DNA from: Terriglobia bacterium
Lineage (GTDB): Bacteria; Acidobacteriota; Terriglobia; Versatilivoradales; Versatilivoraceae
Assembly (NCBI GenBank): GCA_951813285.1
Contig: OX638355.1
Span: 4,173,136 to 4,237,135 of the forward strand
Direction: 5' to 3'
Length of the DNA stretch: 64,000 bases
Made by a program: the position numbers and the translations under genes. The notes under the pieces are model-generated. The model ran no database searches. It saw only the letters and a program-made list of their open reading frames with translations, and was not told the origin of the DNA. Shown one piece after another: positions 48,001 to 56,527 of this stretch. Position 1 is the stretch's first letter; each line of letters begins with the position of its first letter.

Positions 48001-49799
48001 TGGGCAACCTCGCCAGCCTTCGGAACCTGAGTCTCCGAGCAAACCAACTGACTGGGTCCATCCCGACCGAGTTAGGCAGACTCAACAACCTCCAGGGGCT
48101 GGATCTCTCCTACAACCAACTGGGGGAGGTCATCCCGACCGAGTTGGGCAACCTCGCCAACCTTGCGAGGCTATATCTCAACAACAACCAACTGACGGGA
48201 ACCCTTCCATTGTCTTTCACCAACCTGGGAAGGTTGGAACGCTTCTACTTCGATCAGAACGCCCGTCTGTGCGCTCAGGCGGAACCGGCCATCCGGACCT
48301 GGCTGGATAGAGTCAACGACGTCCGAGGTCCCGACTGCGTCCTTTCGTCCATCTTCGTCCCCGTCGTCCTGAGTGCATCCGGACGCAGCAACTCCTTCTT
48401 CACCTCGGAACTGGCCCTGACCAATCGGGGAAGCCAGGCAGCAACATTGCGCCACACTTACACAGCTGCGGCCGGAGGGGGAGGCGGCACGGCCTCGGAG
48501 ACGCTGGCTCCCGGGCGGCAGAAGATCGTACCCGACGCCATCGACTACCTGCGGAGCCTGGGCATTCCCAATCTTCCCAGTTCCGGCAACCGCATCGGGA
48601 CGTTGCGGGTGGATGTCTCGGGCTCTCCCGGGGTCGGCGTGACAGTGCGGACCACCACGCAAGTGTCCGACGGCCGGGCCGGCCTGGCCTATCCGGGGAT
48701 TGCCGTTGCCGACGGATTCCAGCAACCCGTCTATCTGAGTGGGTTGCGCCAGAACGCACAGGACCGCTCCAACGTGGCCTTCCAAAACATGGGAACTTTG
48801 CAAGAAGGCAGCATCACCTTGAGAACCACGGTGTTTTCCGGGAATACCGGGGTCGGTTCCCAGGTCCTGCCGGACGTGACCCTGGCCCCGGGAGGGTTCC
48901 ATCAATACTCGGGCCTGCTGGCCACGGCCGGTATCGCCCAGGGCTATGTGAAGGTCGAGCGCGTGAGCGGAACGGCCCCCTTCTACGCCTATGGAGTGAT
49001 CAACGACCAGGCCAACTCGGACGGATCGTTCGTCTTTCCGGTGACGGCGAGTTCACTGGCCGGAGTCCGGGGACTGACGCTTCCCGTAATCATCGAACAC
49101 CCCAACTTCAACAGCGAACTGATCGTGACCAATTTCTCGAACTCTGACAAGGACATGACCTTCGACTTCGTAGCCGAGGCCATCACAACGTCCGGCCATA
49201 CGGCCTCCCTGGGCAGCGATATTGTCCCGGCCGGAGAGCAGGACATTTTTCCCGACGTTGTTCAAGGGATGCGCGATGCTGGGGTGACAGGAATCGGCCC
49301 GCGCGGCCGGCTCATCGCGGGAGCGGCATTCTTCGAGGCAGCCCGGGGGGATCTGAGCGGAATAGTGATCGGAGCCCGGACGGGTTCACCCGGAGGCGGC
49401 GGGCAGTACAGCGTCTTCTACAACGCAGTGCCCTACGGGGCGGCCTTCGACCACGAGGCCTGGATCGATGCCCTGCAGCAGAACCGGGAGAACCGCAGCA
49501 ACCTGGCACTGGTCAACACCGGGGAAGCCGACGGCAGCGACAGTGTTTTCGAGCTCGAGATCTACAACGGAGACACCGGGCGATTGGTCAACACCGTCAC
49601 CGGCATCCGGGTTCCGGCCCGAGGCTGGCATCAGATCAACAGCATCCTGGGCAACTATGCGCCAGGCACCACCCAAGGCTACGTCCGGGTCCGAAAGACT
49701 GCCGGCAACAACCCCTTCCTGGCCTACGGGGTGGTCAACGACGGCGGGGCTCCCGGGCAGCGCAGCGGGGACGGTGCCTATCTGCCGGCTCAGCCGTAA
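45042..49799 (+). CDS. Secreted LRR-subtilase-LRR fusion with C-terminal module
   Basis: A 1,585-residue exported protein. After a late signal sequence (about residues 63-83, ending ARA-Q) come plant-type leucine-rich repeats (LxxLxLxxNqLtGxIPxxLGnL, residues ~90-270), then a subtilisin-family S8 domain with D434 (VGVIDLGF), H480 (GSHGTVVAE), oxyanion N565 (AAGND) and S756 (GTSQASPHVAG). A beta-sandwich of prepeptidase-C type (VQLRWDDTWGGADRDLDL) is inserted between N565 and S756. A second block of about nine LRRs follows (residues ~880-1075). The final ~485 residues (from SIFVPVVLSASGR) are shared with the protein at 31571. All catalytic residues are present, so it should be an active exported protease. 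Confidence 0.88.
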   Translation: MWNHRAESAVASPHTRFPAIRVRRVTLLFTIVGKSIPPNLPLRPSLLPANSRIAGSSRWYRQPVLACLLALVGILGWAVEARAQDLAGDKAALEALYNATDGGNWTNNTNWLSDESVGSWQGVTVSHGRVTGLKLADNNLTGAIPSELGNLSSLEELYLSLNQLTGPIPGQLGNLSNLELLWLHSNQLTGSIPSTLGSLERLVWLSLHYNQLKGAVPSTLGNLYGLETLYLNNNQLTGPFPKSLTNLTSLDTLYFDNGTAGLCAPADSAFQNWLEAIDSTDNGPTCSSDNYSIPGRTTLTYPNAGSNLDDLIARVASGQIEAEDAAAEAPLHRGDAVAVTIHLSGNVNSVVSFLQANGVTPRNQGTDYIEAFVPVRLLGSVSQQTGVLRMRMIQPPQENQIPNNVPGNGPPVHGSPAWNRAGYDGRGVQVGVIDLGFMGLSRVMGTELPTAVRAMCFDYSTPPPTSFTHLARDCETGGSHGTVVAESVLDIAPEVELFIANPGTPGDLKRVIDWMTLHGVDVINHSVGWFFDGPGDGTSPSSVSPLETVELAVTKGIVWANAAGNDAWHTWFKRAPFSPYVINFDGLDSTNSIQLRRGWHIPVQLRWDDTWGGADRDLDLCIGDTATGAILQCTGNPQAGGAGHNPYEVLRFTPPKDGQFDLVVVRRGGTEPGWIQLTIWWGPALEHSTGNGSITNPGESNNPGVLTVGAAHWNNADTIESYSSRGPLPDGRIKPDLVGAACGETETWTRGFCGTSQASPHVAGMAALVRQRFPQATPAQVAAYLKNNAEQRVSSPDPNNTWGHGLAVLPPISPYNISCTNGTTVPNPLSNPGLVRDCEALLEAKGRAQLNWAPDSPITMWQGITLGGSPQRVTLLDLSNSQLAGSIHPELGNLENLQVLNLSQNRLSKTIPPELGNLASLQWLGLGSNQLTGSIPAQLSKLTNLEGLALHNNQLTGPIPTELGNLASLQYLQLHNNQLTSPIPTELGNLASLRNLSLRANQLTGSIPTELGRLNNLQGLDLSYNQLGEVIPTELGNLANLARLYLNNNQLTGTLPLSFTNLGRLERFYFDQNARLCAQAEPAIRTWLDRVNDVRGPDCVLSSIFVPVVLSASGRSNSFFTSELALTNRGSQAATLRHTYTAAAGGGGGTASETLAPGRQKIVPDAIDYLRSLGIPNLPSSGNRIGTLRVDVSGSPGVGVTVRTTTQVSDGRAGLAYPGIAVADGFQQPVYLSGLRQNAQDRSNVAFQNMGTLQEGSITLRTTVFSGNTGVGSQVLPDVTLAPGGFHQYSGLLATAGIAQGYVKVERVSGTAPFYAYGVINDQANSDGSFVFPVTASSLAGVRGLTLPVIIEHPNFNSELIVTNFSNSDKDMTFDFVAEAITTSGHTASLGSDIVPAGEQDIFPDVVQGMRDAGVTGIGPRGRLIAGAAFFEAARGDLSGIVIGARTGSPGGGGQYSVFYNAVPYGAAFDHEAWIDALQQNRENRSNLALVNTGEADGSDSVFELEIYNGDTGRLVNTVTGIRVPARGWHQINSILGNYAPGTTQGYVRVRKTAGNNPFLAYGVVNDGGAPGQRSGDGAYLPAQP

Positions 49800-49849
49800 G
49801 CGGAGGGAGATTCGCATAGGAGTCCAATGAGACCAAAGGAGAAACGATC

Positions 49850-50320
49850 ATGTTCTTGAGATTGACCCTTATGGGACTGGTGTTGTTCGCATCGACAGCT
49901 CTGGCTCAGGACCTCCCTCGCGTCTACATCGAGGCGATCCAAAGGGAGGCAACCGGGGATTGGAAGACAGACAGTGTAGTGAAGCACGTCGATTTCGGCT
50001 CCGCCATCGCGGCGGCGCTCGTGAAGAAAAAGGTCCCCGTTACAGTGGTTGCCGACGTCACCAAGTCCAAGTGGACCATCAAGTCCGTCTCGGCTCAAAG
50101 GGAGGATTCGACGGTAACCAAGGTGGCCAGCAAGGTCCTGCGAGGACCCTTCGGGGGCGGTTCCGCCAAGTTCGAGGGGACCTTCCAGGTCATAGACAAC
50201 GAGAGCACTGTCGTCATTTTTGCATACAGCGTGAAGAAGAATAATTTTCAATCGGCGGCTGAGGCCTTTGCCAAGCATTTCAAGAAGGATCTGTCAAAGA
50301 GGAGGAAGAGAGGGAACTGA
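49850..50320 (+). CDS. Small secreted protein of unknown function
   Basis: A 156-residue protein with a clean signal peptide (LTLMGLVLFASTALA-Q) and a short domain with lysine-rich strands: VVADVTKSKWTIKSVSAQ, KFEGTFQVIDNESTVVIFAYSV, basic C-terminus KRRKRGN. AAGGAGAAACG precedes the ATG. It lies 50 bp after the subtilase gene and may be cotranscribed. The strand pattern recalls small CsgG/LPP20-like periplasmic domains, and the next gene is CsgG-like, but I do not recognise the family. Confidence 0.75.
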   Translation: MFLRLTLMGLVLFASTALAQDLPRVYIEAIQREATGDWKTDSVVKHVDFGSAIAAALVKKKVPVTVVADVTKSKWTIKSVSAQREDSTVTKVASKVLRGPFGGGSAKFEGTFQVIDNESTVVIFAYSVKKNNFQSAAEAFAKHFKKDLSKRRKRGN

Positions 50321-50551
50321 CGATTCGAATTGTCGAAAGCCATTGCAGGCGATGCTGGGCTCGCCGAGTTGAAATCGAAAACGATGCTACGCCATTGTAA
50401 CTATATGTCTCAATGACACTTATACGATTACTTGGCGCATTGAACGGGACAGCAATGATTGTAGATCCTGGAATGGAGGCAACGTCGGTGGTTATCACTC
50501 CCAACGATCAGCCATCAACCATTCCAGGAAATCGGAAAGGAGAGGAACAAG

Positions 50552-52042
50552 GTGAGCAACGAATGGAGCAGGATCATTGCGGCTGCAACCGTTGTTTTGG
50601 GAGTTGTCGTCCCTGTGGCCTTGATGAGGCTTAAGTTTCCTCGGAGTTCGGAAGGACGGCTCTCCGACGCCGATGGCGCCCCGCAAGGTCATCGGGAGAA
50701 TCCATACCGGCCTGAAAAGAGAGGGCTTCAAGACACAGGGAATCCGGCAAGGGTGAAGAGAGGCATGCTGCGGCTCATCCGTGTGGCAAGCGTTCTGCTG
50801 GTGCTCGCTGCTACTTCGGAGATCCAGGGCCAATGGCGCAGCCGCGCCGGCAATCCCGCCATTTCCGTCGAAATAGAGCATCCGCCGGAACACCCGCTCA
50901 TCGTGGAGAAGATCGTCTTCTTGCCCGCCATGGGTGAGTGCAGCAACGACGTGGTTTCGGCCTTGACGGACCGCTTCGTCGCCAGAGGCATCGAAGTTGT
51001 CGATTGGCGGAGTCTGGAGCCGGTCCTGGCGGAGCATGACTTTTCATTCAGCGGGACTCTCGATCGGAAGAGCGTCGGCCGGATGGGCAAGATCCTCGGC
51101 CCTTCCACCCTGCTGGTTGTCAACGTGAACCGATGCGCGGCCGAGCGGCAGCGTTTCAGGTCCTCGGAAAAACGCAAGGACTCCGACAGCGACTCAAGCT
51201 ACAAGGTGACCATCTACCATGCCAAGACTCTCGCGCTTCTCGATCTGTCGGTACAGACGGCCGATCTGACGACCGGGCGCATCTTCGACCCCGAGTCGAT
51301 CGTGCATTCTCCTTCACTCGAGCGCAAGTCCGAGGACGGATATCCCGAAAGTCCTTCACGTTTCGATGCGCAGGCCATCGCGTTCAAGCGCGCGGCCCGT
51401 GACGTCAGCCGCATGCTGCTGCCACGGGTCCAGAAAAGGTCTCTGGTTTTCTTCGACAACAAGAAGTGCAACCTGAAAGCCGTCTACCAGGCTCTGAAAA
51501 GCGGGGACGAGGAGCGGGCCCTCAATCTCTCGCTGGAGATCCTGGATGCCTGCAAGAACTATCCGGACCCGAAGATGAAGCCGAAAAGGCTCCAGAAACT
51601 ATTGGGAAACGCCCACTACAACGCGGGTGTCATGCACCGAATTCGGGGCGATCTCGAGGCTGGGCTGGAGTACCTGCTGGAGGCGGAGCGGCTGCGTCCT
51701 GTGGAGATCATGGCCGAAGCGGTTGCCGATTGCCGGGAGGCGATCCAGGCCCGGGACGCCATGCAAGGCATCCGGGAGCAAGTGCAGCAGGCCGCCTTGG
51801 AGTTCCAGGAGCGCCTGGCGTCAGAAGAGGAGGTCCAAGCAGACAACACGCTCACCAATTCCGGAGTCGTCGCCCTGGTGAAGATGGGGCTGCCCGAAGC
51901 CATCATTGTCAAGAAGATCGAAACCTCGACCTGCGAGTTCGATGTTTCGCCCGAGGCCCTGGTCGGCCTGACCCGGGCCGGGGTCGGTGAAAGCGTGATC
52001 CTTAGCATGATGGAGTTTCAGAGTTCGGACAACGGGCGGTAG
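50552..52042 (+). CDS. Exported CsgG-like protein with C-terminal helical repeat domain
   Basis: A 496-residue protein. GTG 50552 has a strong AAGGAGAGGA site upstream and a first hydrophobic segment (residues 8-25), but a typical signal peptide begins at M72 (ATG 50765; LIRVASVLLVLAATSEIQG), so either start may be right. The middle resembles a CsgG/curli-secretion-like fold (IVEKIVFLPAMG, LTDRFVARGIEVVDW, GPSTLLVVNVNRC). TPR-like helices follow, and the end carries a small motif seen in many secreted proteins (SGVVALVKMGLPEAIIVKKI ... FDVSPEALVGLTRAGV). Function unknown; perhaps outer-membrane assembly or stress related. Confidence 0.75.
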   Translation: MSNEWSRIIAAATVVLGVVVPVALMRLKFPRSSEGRLSDADGAPQGHRENPYRPEKRGLQDTGNPARVKRGMLRLIRVASVLLVLAATSEIQGQWRSRAGNPAISVEIEHPPEHPLIVEKIVFLPAMGECSNDVVSALTDRFVARGIEVVDWRSLEPVLAEHDFSFSGTLDRKSVGRMGKILGPSTLLVVNVNRCAAERQRFRSSEKRKDSDSDSSYKVTIYHAKTLALLDLSVQTADLTTGRIFDPESIVHSPSLERKSEDGYPESPSRFDAQAIAFKRAARDVSRMLLPRVQKRSLVFFDNKKCNLKAVYQALKSGDEERALNLSLEILDACKNYPDPKMKPKRLQKLLGNAHYNAGVMHRIRGDLEAGLEYLLEAERLRPVEIMAEAVADCREAIQARDAMQGIREQVQQAALEFQERLASEEEVQADNTLTNSGVVALVKMGLPEAIIVKKIETSTCEFDVSPEALVGLTRAGVGESVILSMMEFQSSDNGR

Positions 52043-52147
52043 TTGGACAGGGCCGTTCGGCGCTCCGACTCCACCGCGGACGACCCGCGGGATCGATGGT
52101 GGCGGGTGGAAGGACCGCCATCCAGGCCAGGCCTGCCCCGGCCCTGC

Positions 52148-52292
52148 CGGGCGGATCATACGAGAGTGAAACAATGGGAAATCGATCATCCTTTCGCGAC
52201 CTTGGTATCCCGCCGCGGTCGACCTCAATGCCTTGCTGGCCCTTCGTCGTACTTAGCGTCCCTTCGTGGATATCTTTTTTTTCTTTTGTTTC
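52148..52292 (+). repeat. Dispersed intergenic repeat, family A, copy 3
   Basis: Same core as 4641-4784: GCGGATCATACGAGAGT, CCTTTCGCGACCTTGGTATC, GGCCCTTCGTCGT, ending in a T-rich tail. It ends about 40 bp before the FecR-type gene and could carry its promoter. Confidence 0.8.
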
Positions 52293-52332
52293 GGGCGAGG
52301 CAAGTCCCGCGCCCCTCTGGAGGTGTAACGCC

Positions 52333-54507
52333 ATGATGAACCCATGCCGAATCCTTGCCGTTGCTTCCCTGTGTACGATGCTGTCCGGCCCGGCTCTGCG
52401 GGCTCAGCAGTCTGACAGCGGTCCCGCGCTGGGCATCGCCCGCATCAGCCTGGTCAGGGGCGAGGTGGCGGTGCAACGGGGCGAGTCGGGGGATTCGATT
52501 CAGGCCCGGGCCAATCTGCCGCTGGTGGAGGGAGATTACCTGACCACCGGGCCGGCCTCCCGGGCGGAACTCCAGTTGGACTACTCCAATCTGCTTCGAC
52601 TGGACGAGCACTCCTCGGTCCGGCTGGCCTCGCTGGGCAATCGATCCTTCCTGGTTCAGATCGAGCGGGGAACGGTCACCTACAGTGAATTGCGGGGCGG
52701 AGATGCCGACGTGGACATCGAGACTCCGCTGGCGGCCGTGCGGCCGCAAAAGCAGGGACGCTACCGAATCGAAGTCGCCAGTGTCGACGAGGTCGCTGTC
52801 ACCGCCCGCAAGGGAAGCGCCGAAGTGGCCTCGGTCCACGGCACGGCACAACTCAGGAAGGGCCGGCGCCTGGTCATCCGAGGAGCCGGGAAGGACATTG
52901 CACTCCGGTCGGCGAGGGCCCATCCCGAGGACGCCTGGGACCGGTGGAACGAGCAGAGGGACCGGCAACTCACCAAGTCCGACGCGTATACATACGTGAA
53001 CCGCAGCATCTACGGCGCCGAGGACCTGGAGGGACATGGCCGCTGGGTTTACGTTCCCCGTTACGGCCGCTGCTGGTTCCCCTCGGTGGCGGTGGATTGG
53101 GCGCCCTACCGGCATGGCCGCTGGGTCTGGCTGGACCACTACGGCTGGAGCTGGGTAAGTGACGACTCCTGGGGCTGGGCCCCCTACCACTACGGCCGCT
53201 GGTTCCGGCATGCCCGCCATGGCTGGGGCTGGTATCCCGGCTCCTATTATTCCCGCCACCCCTGGAGACCGGCCCTGGTGGCCTTTTTCGGATACAACGG
53301 CCCCCGGGTCAGCCTGGGCGCGGGTTTCGGCCACTACGGCTGGATTCCGCTGGCCCCTGACGAACCCTATTACCCGTGGTTCGGCCGCCGATACGGCTAC
53401 GGACGCGGACGCGCGGAGAGCGGCAATACCATCCTGGTGGACAACAGCGTCAACATCTACAACGACTATCGAAACGCCCGCCACCGCAATGGGGTCACCG
53501 TGGTCGACGCCGGGGAGTTCTCGCGAGGGCAGATGCTGAAGGCTCGTACAATGAAGTCCTCGGAGTTGCGGCAGGCCAAGGTGATGCGTGGCCGGGTTCC
53601 GGTAGTCCCCGGCCGCTCCAGCCAGGGCAAACTGATGGGAGAGAGCGGAGGTTCGGTTCGCGCCGCGTCCAAGCAGGTGCGCTATTTTTCAACCGGCCGC
53701 TCACGGCGGAGCGTCAAGCGCAACTCCTTCAGCCGGCAGCAGCAGGAGATGACCGATTTTGTTCGTTCCACCGGCGGAACCGACAGCAGGTCGGGCGGTC
53801 GAGCCAAGGTTCGATCCTCGGCCAAGGGTAAGGTGCGCGCCCCGGCCGCAACCTCGAGGCCTCAGAGGAGACCGAACACCCGGCTCGGCGTGAAGTCCTC
53901 GCGCCCCCGCATCCCACCTTCCCCTTCGGACTCCAATGCGCGTCCGGGGCGCAACACTGCCGCCCGCCCCGGCGACGGTCGGACCGGGATCGCTTCTCCC
54001 GGCAAAAGCACTGGCGGACCCGGACAGAGCGGGAAAGGCTTCGACCGTCCCCAATCGAGCCAAAGACCCCTGGCCACCAGCCCCCCCTCCAAAGTTTCCT
54101 CTCCCGCCAAAAAACAACCGCGAGTCAAAAGACAAGCGCGACCGGGTTCGTCACCATCGGTGCGCCCGTCTCGGTCGCCTTCGTCCAAGAGCACCCCTCG
54201 AATCAAAACCAGGCCCAGCCGGAGCCCGTCGCCGCGTCCCTCCGTGTCGGCCCCCCGGCCCTCTTCCGGACGGTCCTCCGGCATCGGGACTTCGCCCTCT
54301 CGGAAACCACGGACGCCCGCGCGAACGAGCGAGACTTCCCGCTCCCGACGCTCCCGAGGGAGTGCTGCGAGCGCGGGCCGTTCGCCGTCTCGAGTGTCCC
54401 CGGGTTCCTCCGGCCGGAGCTCCGCCAGGAAGAGCACCGATCGCGGCCGGCAGAGTTCGGAATCCGACGATCGAAGCACCAAAAAACGAAAGGCCGGGAA
54501 GCGTTAG
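52333..54507 (+). CDS. FecR-domain protein with tryptophan/tyrosine-rich repeats and basic low-complexity tail
   Basis: A 724-residue exported protein. Signal peptide, then a FecR-like beta domain (ISLVRGEVAVQRGESGD, VEGDYLTTGPASRAELQLD, DVDIETPLAAVRPQKQGRYRIEV; residues ~30-195). Residues ~230-355 are repeats of the YxxHGRWVW/WGWAPYHYGRW type seen in DUF6600-like proteins. The last 300 residues are a serine-, arginine- and proline-rich, strongly basic disordered tail. GGAGGTG lies seven bases before ATG 52333. There is no FecI sigma factor or receptor nearby, so this is not a classical FecR anti-sigma protein. Possibly an envelope or matrix-binding protein. Confidence 0.85.
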   Translation: MMNPCRILAVASLCTMLSGPALRAQQSDSGPALGIARISLVRGEVAVQRGESGDSIQARANLPLVEGDYLTTGPASRAELQLDYSNLLRLDEHSSVRLASLGNRSFLVQIERGTVTYSELRGGDADVDIETPLAAVRPQKQGRYRIEVASVDEVAVTARKGSAEVASVHGTAQLRKGRRLVIRGAGKDIALRSARAHPEDAWDRWNEQRDRQLTKSDAYTYVNRSIYGAEDLEGHGRWVYVPRYGRCWFPSVAVDWAPYRHGRWVWLDHYGWSWVSDDSWGWAPYHYGRWFRHARHGWGWYPGSYYSRHPWRPALVAFFGYNGPRVSLGAGFGHYGWIPLAPDEPYYPWFGRRYGYGRGRAESGNTILVDNSVNIYNDYRNARHRNGVTVVDAGEFSRGQMLKARTMKSSELRQAKVMRGRVPVVPGRSSQGKLMGESGGSVRAASKQVRYFSTGRSRRSVKRNSFSRQQQEMTDFVRSTGGTDSRSGGRAKVRSSAKGKVRAPAATSRPQRRPNTRLGVKSSRPRIPPSPSDSNARPGRNTAARPGDGRTGIASPGKSTGGPGQSGKGFDRPQSSQRPLATSPPSKVSSPAKKQPRVKRQARPGSSPSVRPSRSPSSKSTPRIKTRPSRSPSPRPSVSAPRPSSGRSSGIGTSPSRKPRTPARTSETSRSRRSRGSAASAGRSPSRVSPGSSGRSSARKSTDRGRQSSESDDRSTKKRKAGKR

Positions 54508-54666
54508 CCCGGATGACGCATGGGAAGCAGCGTCAGGGAAAGGTCCTTTGCGAGGTCCAACCCGCGCTTCCCGGTGAGCCGTGGCAGGGCACCCTCTTCC
54601 GCCGTGTCACCTGCACGACTGTCGAGAGAAAATCCGTGTAATCCTTTGACAACAGGGAGGTTGAGA

Positions 54667-55470
54667 ATGTCAACGTTGCAACGATCCATGAAATGCCTTA
54701 TCGCCTTCTGGGGGCTGTTGTTTGCCTTCTGCCTGCCCGCCTTTACTGAAACGCCCCTTCCTGGCAGGGAAAAGAGGGAAGTGGGTGATCTTGACAGCGA
54801 TTCCGTCATTCCCGTGGCCGCCAACAGCCCCGGCAGATTCGGCGCCCATTTCAAGACACGGGTGGTGATTTTCAACCCGACCGATCGAGACTACGTAATT
54901 ACAGCGAGGTTGTACGATCGCACTGGTCAGGCCAGGAGAAGAGAGGTCATTATGGACGCGTTCGAGTACAGAGTCTGGGACAATTTTCTGGAAGGCGTCT
55001 TCGATTACAGGGGCAGCGGCGGGATTTGGCTGACAACTTCCGATCCGGAAGATCGATTCTATGTGACGGCCGAGGTCTATACGGACTCTCCCAACGGGCG
55101 CTTCAGCACCACGGTCGTGAATGGAATCTATCCGAATTACTCAGCGGGATACGATCTCAATTTCAACGTCGGAATTAAGGTCAACGCGAGTCGAAGAACC
55201 AACATCGGCGTCCTGAATTGGGGAACGGAACCGAGTTCGATTGAAGCCAGGGTCCGCGATGGCGACGGAACGCTGGTCCAAACCATCCGATTCGACCTGG
55301 CTCCGGAAGCCTGGCAGCAGAAATCCATCAACGCTCGAGTCGACAACGGGTTTGTCGTGTGGGAGGTCAACGGCGGGTCCGACGCGCATTACTTTTACGC
55401 CGTGGAGGTGGACAATGAATCCAACGATGGAACCCTGAACTGGTCCGTACAGATTGAACCGGTAGGATGA
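54667..55470 (+). CDS. Secreted beta-sandwich protein
   Basis: A 267-residue protein with a signal peptide (LIAFWGLLFAFCLPAFT) and a domain that starts SVIPVAANSPGRFGAHFKTRVVIFNPTD, resembling the IPV-type beta-sandwich units in the C-terminal modules of the proteins at 31571 and 45042 (VPVxLSAxGRxxSFxTSExxLTN). GGGAGG precedes the ATG by seven bases. Probably a cell-surface or secreted accessory. The resemblance is at the level of pattern only. Confidence 0.75.
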   Translation: MSTLQRSMKCLIAFWGLLFAFCLPAFTETPLPGREKREVGDLDSDSVIPVAANSPGRFGAHFKTRVVIFNPTDRDYVITARLYDRTGQARRREVIMDAFEYRVWDNFLEGVFDYRGSGGIWLTTSDPEDRFYVTAEVYTDSPNGRFSTTVVNGIYPNYSAGYDLNFNVGIKVNASRRTNIGVLNWGTEPSSIEARVRDGDGTLVQTIRFDLAPEAWQQKSINARVDNGFVVWEVNGGSDAHYFYAVEVDNESNDGTLNWSVQIEPVG

Positions 55471-55576
55471 ACGGGACAACAGGGGACATTGTTCTCCAGA
55501 TGGCCCGTTTACGACGATCTCTCCGGTGCTTTCAATCGACGAGTCATTGGAATTGGAATAGGTAAAGCTGGGAACG

Positions 55577-55605
55577 TTGTCCTGCCCCGTCTTTCCACCT
55601 ATACT
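55577..55605 (+). promoter_or_regulatory. Promoter of the DUF4159-vWA operon
   Basis: TTGTCC (55577-55582), 17-bp spacer, TATACT (55600-55605). The GTG start of the first gene lies 51 bp downstream of the -10 box. Confidence 0.6.
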
Positions 55606-55655
55606 CAACAAATGCTTCCGATGGCGGCAGCCCCCAGAGAATCGGTGTCCTAATC

Positions 55656-56462
55656 GTGGCTCACCCATCCTATTGGTTCCGTGGCCTGGCCGGAGGCCTC
55701 CTACTGGCGGCCCTGCTGGCGCAGGCCGCCCAACGCCCCGAGGGAGACAGGACCGGGGCAAGCGGGGAGATGGCCGCCGAGCGGCTCGACCAGCAGGCCA
55801 AGCTGCCGAAAAAGGAGTTTACCTTTGCCCGCCTGGTATTTCGGGGCGGGTCGGGATGGCGCTTTGGAGCCTGGGCAACGGATGCGCCCAAGGCGGATGT
55901 CACCTTTATTGCCGGCATTCGGAGACTGACCAATCTGGATGTCCGAGAATCTCACTTCTACGTTCCCATCACCTCGCCGGAGCTGTTCCACTACCCCTTC
56001 CTGTACGCCGTCGAGGTCGGCTACCTGGAGCTTGCCGAGCAGGAAGCGGAGATTCTTCGGGAGTACTTCAAGCGGGGTGGTTTCATGGTGGTGGACGATT
56101 TCCACGGTACCCTGGAATGGTCCAACTTCCAGAGTCAAATGCACAAGGTCTTCCCCGGGGGCAGGATCGAGGATCTGCCGGCCTCCCACCCCCTGTTCCA
56201 CTGCTTTTTTGACATCGACGAACTCTTTCAAATTCCCGGAGTCATCATGTTCTACAGTGGAACCACCTATGAGAAGGACGGCTACAACCCCCATTTCCGC
56301 GGTGTCTTCGACGAAAGCGGCCAGCTCAAGGTCATGGTCAACTTCAATTCGGACCTGGGGGATGCCTGGGAGTGGGCCGATGTTCCCTTTTATCCGGAGA
56401 AGTACTCTTCGGCCGCCTACCGCCTTGGCATCAACACCATCATTTACTCGATGACCCACTAG
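55656..56462 (+). CDS. DUF4159 domain-containing exported protein
   Basis: A 268-residue protein with a signal peptide (LAGGLLLAALLAQAAQ) and a DUF4159 domain: FTFARLVFRGG, LDVRESHFYVPITSPELFHYPFLYAVEVG, LREYFKRGGFMVVDDFHG, HPLFHCFFDIDELFQIPG and INTIIYSMTH. The domain has a Rossmann-like glutamine-amidotransferase-type fold and is regularly encoded beside MoxR, DUF58 and vWA genes. GTG start; it is the first gene of this run. Confidence 0.9.
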   Translation: MAHPSYWFRGLAGGLLLAALLAQAAQRPEGDRTGASGEMAAERLDQQAKLPKKEFTFARLVFRGGSGWRFGAWATDAPKADVTFIAGIRRLTNLDVRESHFYVPITSPELFHYPFLYAVEVGYLELAEQEAEILREYFKRGGFMVVDDFHGTLEWSNFQSQMHKVFPGGRIEDLPASHPLFHCFFDIDELFQIPGVIMFYSGTTYEKDGYNPHFRGVFDESGQLKVMVNFNSDLGDAWEWADVPFYPEKYSSAAYRLGINTIIYSMTH

Positions 56463-56527
56463 CCCGGGTTTTTCACCGGGCGATCGGGGCAACCCGATGC
56501 CGCCCCGGAGTCACTGGCGCCACCTCG

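Noticed and set aside
52333-54507. FecR anti-sigma regulator of an iron system
   Set aside because: No FecI sigma factor or receptor adjoins it, and the protein has a secretion signal rather than a cytoplasmic N-terminus.
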